64,000 bases of DNA from Pratylenchus scribneri. Taxonomy: Eukaryota; Nematoda; Chromadorea; Rhabditida; Pratylenchidae. The position numbers and the translations under genes are program-made. The stretch is from NCBI GenBank assembly GCA_030063045.1, contig JAQSEB010000181.1:558001-622000 (forward strand). Direction: 5' to 3'. The notes beneath the pieces are model-generated. The model ran no database searches. It saw nothing but the letters and a program-made list of their open reading frames with translations, and was not told the origin of the DNA. Shown in pieces: positions 1-11,401 of this stretch (the first letter of the stretch is position 1; each line of letters starts with the position of its first letter).

Positions 1-1
1 C

Positions 2-1606
2 GAAGAATTGAAAGGTAAGGCAAAAAGGTTGGTAAAAGCTTATAAAGGCAACATGGAAAAGAGACCAAGAGTCGCAGACGACAGGACAATTGCCCCAATA
101 CTAAACAATAAAATGGACTTCAAGGTATATTACGCAACAACAGCAATGGCGGAGGAAATGCAAGGGGTTTTCACCAAGGTCACCACCTTAATAGTTGATG
201 AAGCTGGTCAATGTCCCATCAATTCCATTATTCCATTAGCCGCGAACTTACCCAATCTCAAAAAACTCATAATCGCGGGGGACAAACACCAATTGGGAGT
301 TTTTGCGGGGGACACTCCTGCTCCATTAAGCAAAGGCAACTTTGGGTTTAACTCGAGTCTGGAGTACCTCTCCAAACAAAAAGGGGTAGACCTCGTCAAG
401 CTTAAAACTACATATAGGTCACATCCATTTATAGTAGAGTGCCTCAAACAGGCCGTTTATGGGGAAGACCTCCAAGCTGGGCTCTCTGAGGGGGAAAGAC
501 AGGAATTCTGTAATTCCATTCCTCTACCCAACAAAAAAGTTCCAATCCTAATCATCCAAGCAAAAGGTGAGGATTTACGCGACCAGTTTTCCTTTTCCCG
601 CCAAAATTCGCTGCACACGCAATTAACAGTGGACACACTTGACGCGCTGGCCCAACTATGCGCCCCAAATTTATCCATCATAGTAATTTGCGTTTATGCC
701 CACCAAGCGGCGAAAATAAAAATGCGGACAAAATTCCAAGTATTCACAATCGACAGTTTCCAAGCCCAACAAAGCGACATCACCATTGTAGTCACCACCC
801 GCTCAAAAGACATCGATACCGAGCATGCACCAGCAGTTAGTTTTGTTTGCAACCCTGAGCGCTCCGTGGTTGCACTAAGTCGCGCCAAGCATGGTCTAAT
901 AGTAATTGGCGATTTAGACATTTTAAGGCAAGGGAAAATCTGGTCTAAATTCTTGGATCACGCACTGCTCCATACCGAAGTGGTAGGTGAAACCTATGTG
1001 CAAATGCTTCTTGCCCATGCGGATCGGGAAAGGGAGAAAAAGAAGCCAACAATTGAGGAAATAGGGGGCCCAATAGGGGAACGCTTGCGCCATCTAACAT
1101 TTTCAGAAGAGCCTCAACAATTCCAGCAACAGGTTCCATGTCAACAAATGCAAATGGCCCAACAAGCACCTCAAATGGCTGCCCCATTCATTGCTTCCGT
1201 TAATTATCCCCATTTTCCCTCCCAAAATTTCCCTCAGGTTCGGTTCCCAATGGCCCCATCCATGCCCTTGGCTCAACAGCAGCCTCAGTTCAATTTGCCC
1301 CAACACAATGTGGCCCAACAACAACAAATGTTCAATGTGCCACAGTTCAATGTGCCTCCCCAACAAATGCATGCCCAACAAATGGCACATCCTCAATGGC
1401 AAATGGATCCGCAATTCATCCTTTGGCGGCAACAACAACAAAACATGATCCGGCAAATGGCTCAACAGCAGCAAGCAGCACAGACTGGAATGCCCTCAAC
1501 CTCCTCAATGCCCTCAAATGCACCTCCACCATCACTGTTCGAAGTCCGTCCACGGCTTGAATTCAATGCACGGCCCAAAAAAATGAAAAATTCACATTTC
1601 CATTGA
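2..1606 (+). CDS. SF1 helicase (UPF1/Dna2-like), 3' part only
   Basis: The frame is open from the window edge, so the start and the Walker A motif lie outside. Numbering from the codon at position 8, helicase motif II DEAGQ is at residues 64-68, motif III GDKHQL at 91-96, motif IV TYRSHP at 135-140 and motif VI LSRAK at 290-294. This order is that of the AAA_11/AAA_12 helicases of the UPF1, Dna2 and SMUBP2 group, which unwind RNA or DNA with ATP. From about residue 375 the protein becomes a 120-residue tail rich in Gln, Met and Pro with no visible domain, likely disordered. No intron is seen in 1.6 kb, unlike the other genes here. The helicase call is firm; the subfamily and substrate are not. 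The T-rich tract after the stop fits a 3' UTR. Confidence 0.8.
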   Translation, partial: EELKGKAKRLVKAYKGNMEKRPRVADDRTIAPILNNKMDFKVYYATTAMAEEMQGVFTKVTTLIVDEAGQCPINSIIPLAANLPNLKKLIIAGDKHQLGVFAGDTPAPLSKGNFGFNSSLEYLSKQKGVDLVKLKTTYRSHPFIVECLKQAVYGEDLQAGLSEGERQEFCNSIPLPNKKVPILIIQAKGEDLRDQFSFSRQNSLHTQLTVDTLDALAQLCAPNLSIIVICVYAHQAAKIKMRTKFQVFTIDSFQAQQSDITIVVTTRSKDIDTEHAPAVSFVCNPERSVVALSRAKHGLIVIGDLDILRQGKIWSKFLDHALLHTEVVGETYVQMLLAHADREREKKKPTIEEIGGPIGERLRHLTFSEEPQQFQQQVPCQQMQMAQQAPQMAAPFIASVNYPHFPSQNFPQVRFPMAPSMPLAQQQPQFNLPQHNVAQQQQMFNVPQFNVPPQQMHAQQMAHPQWQMDPQFILWRQQQQNMIRQMAQQQQAAQTGMPSTSSMPSNAPPPSLFEVRPRLEFNARPKKMKNSHFH

Positions 1607-3111
1607 TGATTGATTTCATTATTTTTGTTTTTTTTTCTTCATTTCCACAATTTTCCCCAATTCATTCATTTTAATCAATTTCTGTTCTTCATTCTCACAA
1701 TTTGATTTTCATTTCTTCGGGCGGTAGGATTTTCAAAAAACAAAAACAATTTTTCTTTTTCAAATGCGAAAAATGAAAATTAAAAATTAATTTTTAGACT
1801 AAAAGTTTAATTTTCCAAAATAAAAGGGCCAAAACATTTCCTTCCTCTAAAAAGAATGGTCTCTCATTACAAAAGTTCTTTTTTGGAATTAAAGTTGATT
1901 AATTTTTTGGCAGAATCCTTTTGGGGACCCTCATTTTCACTTTTAAGTGCCCTGAACTTTTCTTGTGTTGGGAGATTAGCAATCCATTTTCTAAATTTCC
2001 AATGGGAACTAATCGGTGATGCCCAAAGGAAAAGTCTCAGGGCATCCAAAAGGTGCCCAAAAAGAATTCTGTCACTGGAAAATAGGCAAATTAATTCCAA
2101 AAAATTAAATTTGTGACCGAGGGACCGGTCTTTTTGAGGGTGGGTGGTGTAAGGAGGCCCAATCAATTTCGGTTCGGAAACTAAACCCCATTAAGCTCAT
2201 TTCCGCCCATTCAATCTCTTCTTTTTCTCACAACAATGTACCGCCCCTTTTCACATTTCTCTATATAATGTCCGTGGCTAATCCACGGGGGAAGGTCGGA
2301 GGGAAATAAACTTATAAACAATTCCAATTAAAACTTGTCAATGGGGGGAGGGAAGGGAGGGGCAATAATTTGGGGAATTCTTCGTCGATAATCATCTTCG
2401 GCTTGGCCCTTGTTGGCGGACGCGCCATTGGCCTTTCTTCAATCCTTTCCCCAATTCCCAATCCATCCATCGCCCACTTCCCTACCCAATCCATTTTCCC
2501 CAAAAATCCGTCCACACAAAACCTTCTGCCTGGCCAGCAGAAGCGTTTCTTACCACACCATATATCATTTTGCAGCTATAACTCCAACTTAGGTTCCTGC
2601 CAGATCATTGGTTTAGGAAAAATCAAAAGGAAAAAATTTTTACCTTTGCAAACCAAAAAAGTTCACTTTTTAAACCGGTTTTTGGCTGATATCTCGAAAC
2701 AGGGAATAACTTTTTGGGAAAAAAAGGATCTTTCTGGTATGTACCATCACTAAGGGAAACTTTAAAAAAAGATCTCGAAAATTGACCGTCTCTAGATTTT
2801 GCAAAATTGAAAAAATTAAAGATAAACAATTTTTTTAAATATTATATAAATAAATAATAAAGGACTTTTGCATCTGGGTATTTGGCATCTATAATATTAT
2901 AAAAATAATTTTAATAGGAAATTATGAAGCTTTTTAAAACCTATTCTAAATTGAGGAACTGGAGATTTGACCATCTCGAACAAAAAGATATTAAAAACAA
3001 ATAAAGGAAATTCCATTCAAAAAATTCGTTTTTCTCATTTTTTGGCGTTTCCATTCAATTTTATTGTTAAATTAAAGGAAAAAGTGCATTCTTTACTTTC
3101 TGGACCAATAG
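1607..3111. other. intergenic, no supported gene
   Basis: AT-rich sequence with T-rich tracts after the helicase gene. There are open frames at 2312-2515 and 2370-2753, but they lack a convincing start, domain or splice pattern. The last part, from 2967, is open in the frame of the SPRY gene and may hold its 5' exon or intron. Confidence 0.5.
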
Positions 3112-4057
3112 GCAAAAATGGATTGGTCAAATTCAACTGGAAGATATACAAATTAAATGCGGTGGATTGTGCACGCCGAGATTGGTCATTTTGGAGAAAG
3201 GATTTGCTGCCAAGTATATATATAGGCTTATCATCTACTACGAATTAAATCTTGGAAATTTAAATAAACATTTATCCAATTAGATTATTAAATTTTATTT
3301 AATTTTTAAGAAATCAATTCTGTCCGCGCCACGTTTCCGATTCCTCCGGCTAAATTGTGCGCTAATAAGCCTTATATTAACTTCTATTTTGAAGTTCAAA
3401 TTCTCAACAATTCACCCATATGGTATAATTACAATTAATTATAATTAAAATAAATTTTAAATAAGAAAATTTTTGCCATTAAAATATAATTTTATAAAAT
3501 ATAAACTATTATTTAATATAAATTTCGTCGATTTTTAAAATTAATTTTTTCATAGATATTTTTATCTTTTATGAAAAATAATCGTTGCATTAATTTATTC
3601 AGGAATTATGGAATTAAAATTGGATTTTGCACCCAACGATTTCCATTAGAAGGCATAAGCCTGGGATATGCATTTGATTCAATTGGAATTGCTCGAAAAA
3701 CGGAATTGATAATTGATGGATGCAGGAAAGAATTCGGAAGCAATAACACCAATGAATTGTTCAAAAAAGGGGACGTGATTGGTCTTGGCATAATCGAGTT
3801 TCCTATTGTTTCATTAAATAGATCAATGAAATGTTTTGTCACATGGAATGGCGAATTTTTAGGTAAAATAATTTGTAAACATTTGAAAAGTCTAATTATG
3901 AAATTTTTAAAATTCAGGAAAAGTTGAATTGCCGTCAACATTTTCTAAATAATTTCTTTTTCCGGCAATCACTTTTTCCGATCGTGGCGATTCGATTCGT
4001 GCGAACTTTGGAAAGAGAAAATGGCGCTTCACACATTTCAAACGGGCCCTTGAATAA
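3112..4057 (+). pseudogene. SPRY-domain gene with in-frame stop
   Basis: Four exons join in phase: about 3112-3213, 3311-3422, 3603-3862 and 3918-4057, all with GT...AG introns. The product has the SPRY order: NSVRATFPIP, YFEVQIL, IKIGFCTQ, LGYAFDS, KKGDVIGLGI, FVTWNGEFLGK, then LFPAITF and SIRANFGKRKWRF. SPRY domains bind partner proteins, and in potato cyst nematodes they form the large SPRYSEC effector family. A TAA at 3950-3952 lies in frame just before LFPAITF, and the frame carries on unchanged afterwards to TAA at 4055-4057. The last beta strands would therefore be lost. No signal peptide is seen, and the 5' end is not fixed. This could be a new nonsense allele, an older pseudogene or a base-call error. 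Confidence 0.7.
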
Positions 4058-4383
4058 ATTCTGGGAAACGATGAAGAATCTCAAAAAAAACAAATAAATC
4101 ATGGACACACTCTACCAGTTTTTAATTAAATTTATTTCATATTCATTATGCTGGCCAAAACGGGAAGGCACATTAATTTGTAATTTAATAGGGAAGAATG
4201 ACTCATAGAATTGACTGAGGGCACAGTTGGAGACAGCCGAAAATTAAAAAAGAAGAAGGAAATTTAGAGTGAATTTTTATACGCACTTTCTAGATGTTTT
4301 TATAATTCGCAAACTTTTCTAGTCATGCTTTCATTTCATTAGTATTGTATTCAAATTTGATCTTCTTAAACAAATATAATTCA

Positions 4384-4554
4384 ATGCAAATATCACCCCT
4401 TCTCCAACAATCCACCATTGAAAAATATGCATTTGCCGCCACCATTGTTCAATTTTTCATTTGTTTTTGTGGTTTCATCATGAATTTGATTGACATGTTA
4501 ATATCCAATGTTTGTCATAAAGCAAAAAAAAAATTTTTTTTAATATTTGAATAA
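4384..4554 (+). CDS. possible membrane-protein exon
   Basis: A short open frame starting at ATG 4384 encodes about 20 hydrophobic residues (FAATIVQFFICFCGFIMNLI) after a polar start, then a basic run. It resembles the first membrane helix of a multi-pass receptor, but no further exons could be joined. It may be a relic or chance. Confidence 0.25.
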   Translation: MQISPLLQQSTIEKYAFAATIVQFFICFCGFIMNLIDMLISNVCHKAKKKFFLIFE

Positions 4555-4765
4555 ATTATTATTATTTAGGAAAGGTTGGGAAATTTATTTATATTTATCT
4601 ATATTAATGAGAGAATAAAAAAATTATGAAAATTGCAACAAAAAGATTGAGAATAAATTAATAAAATAAATTATAAATTAAAAAAAATGTCAGATCAAAT
4701 CGTTTGAAAGAATTCAAAAATGATATCGTCCCCCAGTCTTCTCATTATCAATAATTAATATTTTG

Positions 4766-5277
4766 TTAAAATTTTCCATTTTCCTGAAGCCAATTCGTAG
4801 TTTCCAAAAAGTATGGAGTCTTTGGCATTTCATTTGTTGATGGAATGGAAGTTGGCTAAAAATAAATATGTAAGTAATTAAGGAAACGGATTTTTATATT
4901 TTGACTTATTTTTTGTATGCATCAAATTTGAATAGAAAATCACAAAATATGTGTTTTTGAGCATTTTTTCATTTTTGAAAATTTTTTTTTGATTTATTTT
5001 ACCATTTTTGACACTTTTTTGAAGGAAAATTTCTTGTTAAAAATGCAATAAAAAGCCAAAAAAAACTATTTTGAGCTTTTTGGGCAAAATTTCCTAAAAA
5101 ACCCAAAATAGGCACTTATTTTGCGATTTTTGCACCATAAATCCAATCCCTAGAAAGAAGAAATTGATATTTATAAAACACCTGCTGTTGTTGGAAAGAA
5201 TTATTAATATTTTGGGTAGCATATGGTTGTTGATCATTGAACAATCCGCCAATTGTTAAATTCGATGTGGATGCCAT
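4766..5277 (-). CDS. small two-exon hypothetical protein
   Basis: The start ATG is at 5275-5277. Exon 1 (5182-5277) encodes 32 residues ending in a glutamine run and stops at a GTG donor on the minus strand. Exon 2 (4766-4855) follows a TTTTAG acceptor and adds 29 residues to a TAA. Both junctions are phase 0, giving a 61-residue protein. It is polar, with Asn/Gln-rich middle and an aromatic C-terminal part (PYFLETTNWLQENGKF). No signal peptide, domain or family was recognised. The clean splice signals and base composition favour a real gene, though the product may be longer if other exons exist. Confidence 0.45.
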
Positions 5278-5717
5278 CTTTAATTAATTATTAATATCAT
5301 TATAGGGTTCTTTCAAATTTTCAAATTAGGCCAAATTATATCAAAAATTAAAATTTTTTGGTCAAAATTAAACATTTATAAAAGTGCTTTAAAATAATTT
5401 TATATGGGTTAATTCATGTATAAATTTGTTTAAATAATAAATATCCTATTTTTCCCCTCCCATAACCATAATCTATTTGGACTAGTTTTTACTCCTTAAA
5501 AAAGAAAAATTTAAAAAGGAATAGCTTGATAGGGAAAAATTTTTGCCAAAAATTATCGCGCAGTAAAAAAAAAGAATTTTTTTAAAAATATATGTTAATT
5601 TTTAAGATTTTACCATATGTATTTTTTCAGATTTGATCTTTCAAAATAAGGAAAAAATCTTTAAAATAAGGACAGAATTGAGGCCCTAGCCCTGAATTAT
5701 TGTCTACTTTTGAGAGT

Positions 5718-5960
5718 GTATACTAATTTACCCAAAAAAAAGAATTAATTTACCCGAATCTTTCGTGTCGAAAAATAATCATTTTTTGAGGCCATATAAC
5801 TTGGCCAAGCCAGACACCCCTAAACCCATCTTGCTATGAACCCAACCCTGTGCCCTAATACCTAGTTATCACCATCATATGGCCTCAAAAATATAATATT
5901 TTTCGACACGAAATAATTTGGGTAAATTAATTCTTTTCTTTGTGTAATTTAATATGGATA
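5718..5960. mobile_element. foldback (MITE-like) element
   Basis: A long imperfect inverted repeat: the left arm runs from the TTAATTTACCC region at about 5745 through TTTCGTGTCGAAAAAT and GAGGCCATATAACTTGG, and the right arm mirrors it from about 5876 to 5937. The core is rich in CCCTAA-like words. A related element, with the core in the other direction, lies at about 10803-11063. It abuts the left end of the Mutator-like element. No target duplication was resolved. Confidence 0.65.
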
Positions 5961-5963
5961 CTA

Positions 5964-7685
5964 ATTTTTTTGCATGAAAATAATATTTTTTTGCATGAAA
6001 AAATAATTTTTTTGCATGAAAACGATATTATTGAAACGAAAATAATCTTTTTACATAAAATTAATTAAAATTATCCTTTTTAGCTAAAATTGTCCATTTT
6101 GCCTAATATTAAGAGAAAAAGCCTATAAACTGCTAATAAATAAAGGAAATAAAAATCGAATTTTAATATTGAAAATTTTATTTATCAAAATATGCAAAAA
6201 TGGAATGAAAATAAAAGACAAATGAAAAAATGTGAGCACGAATAATGGAAAATTTAATCACTGGTGGGAAATATAAAAGATAACTGGAAATTTGAGCACG
6301 ATTAATGGCAAAATTTGAGCATGATTAATGGAAAATTTGATCACTGGTGAAAATAAATATCATTTAATTTCGTTTTAATGCCTCTCCGCCTCTTGCCTTC
6401 TTCGGACGTCCCGGCTTCCGCTTTTTCTCAATTAATTCGGCTGTGACTTCTGGGGGATATTCGACGAGACCATTGCGCACCATCAACATGACGCTGTGCT
6501 TGCAGGCCTTTCCGCGGCATCCAATGAAACAATTGCATTTGAGAAATCCTGAATATTCAATTTACTAAATCTATTAAATAATTTAATTTAACCTGGCCAA
6601 GCAGTTGATGGTGTGATGACATGGAATTCCATTTTGAGCTGCTTATACGAATTCCAATCGGCATATTCGACATCCTCCGGGTCGTTGTTGATTCCCATAT
6701 TGAGCAAATGAAATTTGGCGGCCAATTCTTCCTCGGTCAATTGCCTTGTGCTATGGATTCCTGAGGCCATGATTGAAATTTCGCCTCGATTTATGATGTT
6801 GGCGAATGTGCAATTTGTTTGTTGTCCAAACGATGCAGAACTGTTTTCCGTTGTCGATTTCGGCATGGATGATGTACGCCTTTCGATCATCATTTGGGAC
6901 CATGGCAGCTTTGTTGACTAATTGGCGCAGCTCCTCAACTGTCAATATTTCGGTTACGCCAGTCTTCTTTTTTTCTCGCCCAATAAAATTTTGTATTTGC
7001 CTGAGTTTGGGCGCTTTTCCATTTTGAATCTTTATTTTTAATTTGTTTTGATGGCAAAAATAAAATCAAACCAGCATTTCATCCTGTATTTGACCAGCGG
7101 TGAAACGGCTTTCGATTTTGGATTGCATAATTGCTTTTTCTTCTCGCGTGAAACCTGTTGTTTTCTCCACTGGATGATCATGTTCTCCGTGCTTTTCCAC
7201 CCGAACTTCGCCTGTTTGCTTGTTGTGTTTGATCCTTATCAACACCGGGCATTTGTTTTCTTGTCGGCGAGCATAACGGCAATAAAAATGTTCGGTGTCG
7301 AATCGAAGTCCAATATGCATAGCATTTCTATACTCAAATTAATTAAGTTATACAATTTTTAATTTACTTTGTCCACTCTTCCAAATTAATTTCGGCATCA
7401 AACCATTCTTTGAAAGCAGCTGCTTGTTGGAATTGTGCAATTAATTGATAATTTTTCATATTTAAATCTCTAGAAAATAATAACAATTTTATTTAATCAT
7501 TTTATTTTTCGATTTTATTTATAAATATAAAATCAATATGTTTTTATAAATTTTTATTTATTTTCATGTAAAAATACTATTTTCGTTGCAATATATTAAT
7601 TTTCATGCAAAAAAATATGCAAATAAGTTTCATGCAAAAAAATTATTTTTTCATGCAAAAAAATATTATTTTCATGCAAAAAAAC
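5964..7685. mobile_element. Mutator-like element, decayed
   Basis: The two ends are inverted copies of each other over about 110 bp. Each contains three or four TTTTTTTGCATGAAAA words; the outer 57 bp look identical (left 5965-6021; right 7628-7684, reversed). The inner arm carries the related ACGAAAATA word. Between them lies one gene (6364-7459, minus) of the FLYWCH/MULE-SWIM type, which explains the repeats as TIRs. Mutator elements usually have long TIRs and 8-11 bp target duplications, but no perfect flanking duplication was found. The span of 1.7 kb is short for an autonomous element. Confidence 0.6.
6364..7459 (-). pseudogene. MULE-derived zinc finger/SWIM gene, frameshifted
   Basis: Four exons: 7368-7459, 7072-7327, 6593-7029 and 6364-6548, with good donors and acceptors. 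The N-terminal part has a FLYWCH/GCM-like pattern, FYCRYARR..CP and then EHDHPVE. The C-terminal part has a SWIM finger, CNCFIGCRGKACKHSVMLM, and an AT-hook-like KRKPGRPKK. In Mutator transposases a DDE core of about 200 residues lies between these; here only about 100 residues remain and no DDE core is seen. Exon 3 is 437 nt, one base off the length its flanking phases need, and the frame changes near 6810-6830. So it looks like an internally deleted and frameshifted transposase relic. Confidence 0.65.
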
Positions 7686-7726
7686 TATTACTCAATATAA
7701 ACAATAAATGTAGGAGGATGGAGGAG

Positions 7727-8200
7727 GCTCTCTTCCCAATATCCTCTCCATTCAATTTATTAAAAAATTATTTTAATTTTCTCATGATAGATTGTGCTGA
7801 TTGGGATTAATTTTTAAAATATGCATTCTAATTGCTCATTTCCAATATGAAAATGCCAAAGTCAATGACAATGCAAAAAAAATACTAAAGAAAGAAATTG
7901 GACAATGGGGCATTCCATTTTTTAATATTGCAGCACTAATTCCATCCATTCTGACCCTTCTGTGCTGGTTGAATCATCTATCCTATTCTTTAAGTATATT
8001 TTCATTCATTTTTTTTTTGTAAATATAAACATTTTGAAATGTAGGAGGCTCTTTTCCCAATATACTCTCCATTCAATTTATTGTTTACATCCATCCAACT
8101 TTTCCACACCCATTCATATATTGCCTGCATTTTCCAAACCCCTATTAATTCTTTGTCTTTTTTCGATGTATTTTTAGTTTTCTATTTTGTCAAAGTGTAT
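7727..8200 (+). other. direct repeat and possible relic membrane exons
   Basis: About 40 bp around GGAGGCTCT.TTCCCAATAT are repeated directly at 7727-7766 and 8044-8083. Between them an open stretch (about 7815-7996) encodes a hydrophobic segment, WGIPFFNIAALIPSILTLLCW. The second repeat starts another open stretch after a GTAG acceptor. This could be remains of a multi-pass receptor gene, but no start or full model could be made. Confidence 0.25.
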
Positions 8201-8562
8201 TTCATCATAAAATGCATTTAAAAACCAAAAAAAAAACAAAATTTTTTTAATTTTTCAAATTGTTTTGATGGGAAAAATTCATTATTTTGGGTAATTTTTA
8301 GGCCTTATAAATTTGATGAGCTTTAATTAAGAGAATTGATTTATGCAAGTCAATTAATTAACAATAAAATTCATGCCAAATAATTGACATTTTTAAGATA
8401 AAAATTTAACCAATTCGAACTCAATTTTAAACTCTTTTTAATCCTAATCTCTTTAACACTTCTTCATAGCCAAGTTAAATGGCCTCAGAAATAATTTTGT
8501 AAATTAATATTAGCATTAATTTATTTAATAGTAAATTTATAAGAAAAACTCTCATTATAAAA
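8201..8562. other. intergenic, nothing seen
   Basis: AT-rich sequence, presumably including the promoter of the next gene. No motif stands out. Confidence 0.4.
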
Positions 8563-8759
8563 ATGCTCAATAAGCTAAAACTCAAAACAATGTCTTCAAT
8601 GTTGAAATCGAAGAAAACTGATGTTGATTCATCAAATGACAGCAAAAGCGACGAAAACAGCGAAGAATACACCGAGAAAAGTGAATTGGTTTGGCGTTTT
8701 GCCATCGGCATGGACTCTGTGTGCAAGCGTCCATATTCACCCACAATTGAATTGGCCAC

Positions 8760-9145
8760 GGGTACGCGACGGTTAGTGGCCGGCCGGTTAGTGGCGGACC
8801 AGTTTTTGCTTTATAACTCATCTTAATCTAAACCATATTGAATGTTTTTATATTCATTTGATAGAGCAATGCATTATCTATCGAATGATATAAAAAACAG
8901 TTTATATTGTCTTAAATAAAAAAAGTTGTGATTTTTTTAATAAAAATGGGCAAAATAGTGTCAAATTTGATGGTTTTTGAATTTTAAAAAATGTAAAGAT
9001 ATGTTTTAAAATTTGATTTTTATATGGACTGATAGAGAATTTTTTGCTCTTTTCAATGATATATAAAACATTATAAACCATTCATTAGGCGCCTAGCTAT
9101 TAGCTTTCGCCACTAAACGGCCGCGCCACTAACCGTCCCACTCCG
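8760..9145. mobile_element. hAT-like non-autonomous element in an exon
   Basis: The flanks are direct 8-bp copies, TTGGCCAC at 8752-8759 and 9146-9153. The ends are inverted: GACGGTTAGTGGC plus a second GTTAGTGGCG word near the left end, mirrored near the right end as CGCCACTAAACGG and GCCACTAACCGTC. The outermost 8-10 bp of the two ends differ. An 8-bp duplication is typical of hAT transposons. There is no coding capacity inside. Confidence 0.75.
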
Positions 9146-9554
9146 TTGGCCACACATCCGGCCAAAAAACTCAATGTGAACAAAAAGGAAAAGGCCGAGG
9201 GGAAGAAGGCATTGATGGCACCGCCAACTCTTTCGCTAACATTCCGAACTCGCTACAATTTGTACTACATTGTGGAAGGACTTCGCTTGCCGGTGGGAGT
9301 CGATCGTCATTGTATGTGGGGCATTTGTTTTATATTTTTAAAGGAAAAAATTTATTAATTTATTTTAATTAAAAAACATTTTCCTGGGGGCTATGAAGGC
9401 CAATAAAAAATTTAGCTTAATTAATTTGTGTACATTTTATGCGAATTTTTGGTAAGCCCAATGCCAACATTTTACCATTTCGGGGATAGTTAAAATTTGG
9501 CAAATGTTGACATTGCCCCTTAACAAAATGGCCAAATATGAAATGAACAATGTA

Positions 9555-9728
9555 TCGTATTTATTCTATTAGAAGCCCATAGGCTTATAAGTTTCAGAGC
9601 CTTCCAAGGTGGGGACTTTCTGAAATTTTCGAGACAAAAAATGCTTATTTCGGCTAAATTTCATATAAAAATTGGTTATTTTTGACATAAATTTTTCGAT
9701 GGGTGGATTTCTAATAGAATAAATACGG
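9555..9728. mobile_element. Tc1/mariner-like MITE (TA duplication)
   Basis: The TIRs are TCGTATTTATTCTATTAGAA on the left and its mirror, with one mismatch at the outermost base, on the right. TA dinucleotides flank both ends (9553-9554 and 9729-9730). The 174-bp element is non-coding and lies in the intron between 9312 and 9940. Confidence 0.75.
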
Positions 9729-10802
9729 TAAGGTCATATTCATGTTTATTAGTTGCAAAATTACTAATGGAAAATACTTTAAAAATCTCAATGAATTGGA
9801 ATTGGAATTATAATCAAAATTTTTTTCATATTTGGGAAATAAATTTAAAATTTAGATTTTCGATTCTATTAAATTTAAATTATTATTTTTCTTCTCAATT
9901 TTAACGAATATAATAAAATTTCAAACAAAATTTCTCACAGCGCTGCAATGTTATTGGCGTTCAAGTGATCAGCATGCGGTCATCTGGGCACCTTGCACCA
10001 AAGAAACGAAGGCAAATGTGGTAAGAAATTAAATTAATTTTAATAAAAATATTTCTCAATTTTTTATCACATTTTTGGATAAAAATTTTTTTTTAATTTT
10101 TTGATAATTTTATAGTCGATTTTATCTGGGAAATCCAATTATTCAGTCAGATTTGTTGATCCTTTTAGAAATATAATTTATTTGGTACTACTAATTTGAG
10201 TTGAAAATTATTAAATAGATTTGAAATTGAATTTTCTAAAAAATAAAATTGATCGATCGGAGCATTGATTTAGCCATCAAAAAGTGCCAAAATCAACATA
10301 GGCTAAATAAATTTTGGCTCCATTCTTTTAATAAATATTTAATCAAATTTTTTATTAACATAGATCACGGGCGTTTCCATTTCCAATAATGGTTATTCAA
10401 TGGAGCGAAAGGAATTCAATATGTACGATGTGCGCCAATTAGTCATACTTCAGCCAGCCCAAAGCCTTTTCAACTATGCTCCCAAGAATCATGATCTCGA
10501 AGTCCGCATCAATGTCCCAGATATGGGATCAAGCATGAATAAATGTATTAATTAATTAAATATTTTATAAATCAAATTTAGCGGGAAAATATTTAAGCAT
10601 TTTTTCAAGCATTTAAACATCGATTTTTGATAATTTCTATAAAATTTTTGATAGAAAAATCATTGATCAAAACATAATTAATAAAAAGCTACCAAAAAAC
10701 GAAAACTGTCCCGATTTTGGCCTATTTTACCGTTTTTTAAGTCATAACTTTTTTCCTTTAATAAATCGATCCCAATTTAAGGCTATAAAATAAAAGGGAA
10801 AT

Positions 10803-11063
10803 AATTAATTTGCCGAAAAAAGTATTGAAAATGCCGAAAAGGATATAATGTCTCAAACCGTTTTTGGTTTATAACTTTTTTGTAACTAGGAGAGGGCTGG
10901 GGTTAGGTTCAGGGCAGGCATGGGATTAGGGGCTAAGGGCTAGGGGTTGGGTTAGGGGTTTGATATGGCCAAGTTATATGGCCTAAAAGAAAAAGATTAT
11001 TTTTTGACACGAAAGATTTTTCGGCATTTTCAATACTCTTTTCGGCAAATTAAATACCATCCT
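10803..11063. mobile_element. foldback (MITE-like) element
   Basis: The arms are inverted copies: AATTTGCCGAAAAAAGTATT and GAAAATGCCGAAAAG on the left, mirrored on the right as CTTTTCGGCAAATT and GGCATTTTCAATACT. The core is rich in GGGTTAGGGG-like words and shares GATATGGCCAAGTTATATGG and a TTGACACGAAAGA word with the element at 5718-5960. It lies in the intron 10545-11189. Confidence 0.6.
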
Positions 11064-11401
11064 AAAATAAAATAATATAAAATTTGCCAAAATTAAAATG
11101 CATTCAAAAATTATTTTATTTTGAATATTGTTTTTTTAAAATAATTTTTCGAATATTTTTCACAAAAATTAATCTCTTCCACAATTTAGTGACCTGCCAC
11201 AGTTCGCATGCTTCCCTTGAGCCTGTGGCCTATGAATGCCAAATTTTGGAGGCCAATGAAGCGGCCAAATTGCAATCTGATGAGGAGAAGGCATCGAAGA
11301 AATTGGAGAAGAAAATGGAAAAGGAAAAGAGCTTCGATGGCGACGGTGACTATGAAAAGCAATATTGGCTCCGCAACCCGACCATCAGCTTCAATCATTA
11401 T

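Noticed and set aside
10890..10970. GGGTTAGGGG-rich patch that could suggest telomeric repeats
   Set aside because: It is irregular, short and sits in the core of a foldback element found elsewhere in the window; not a telomere.
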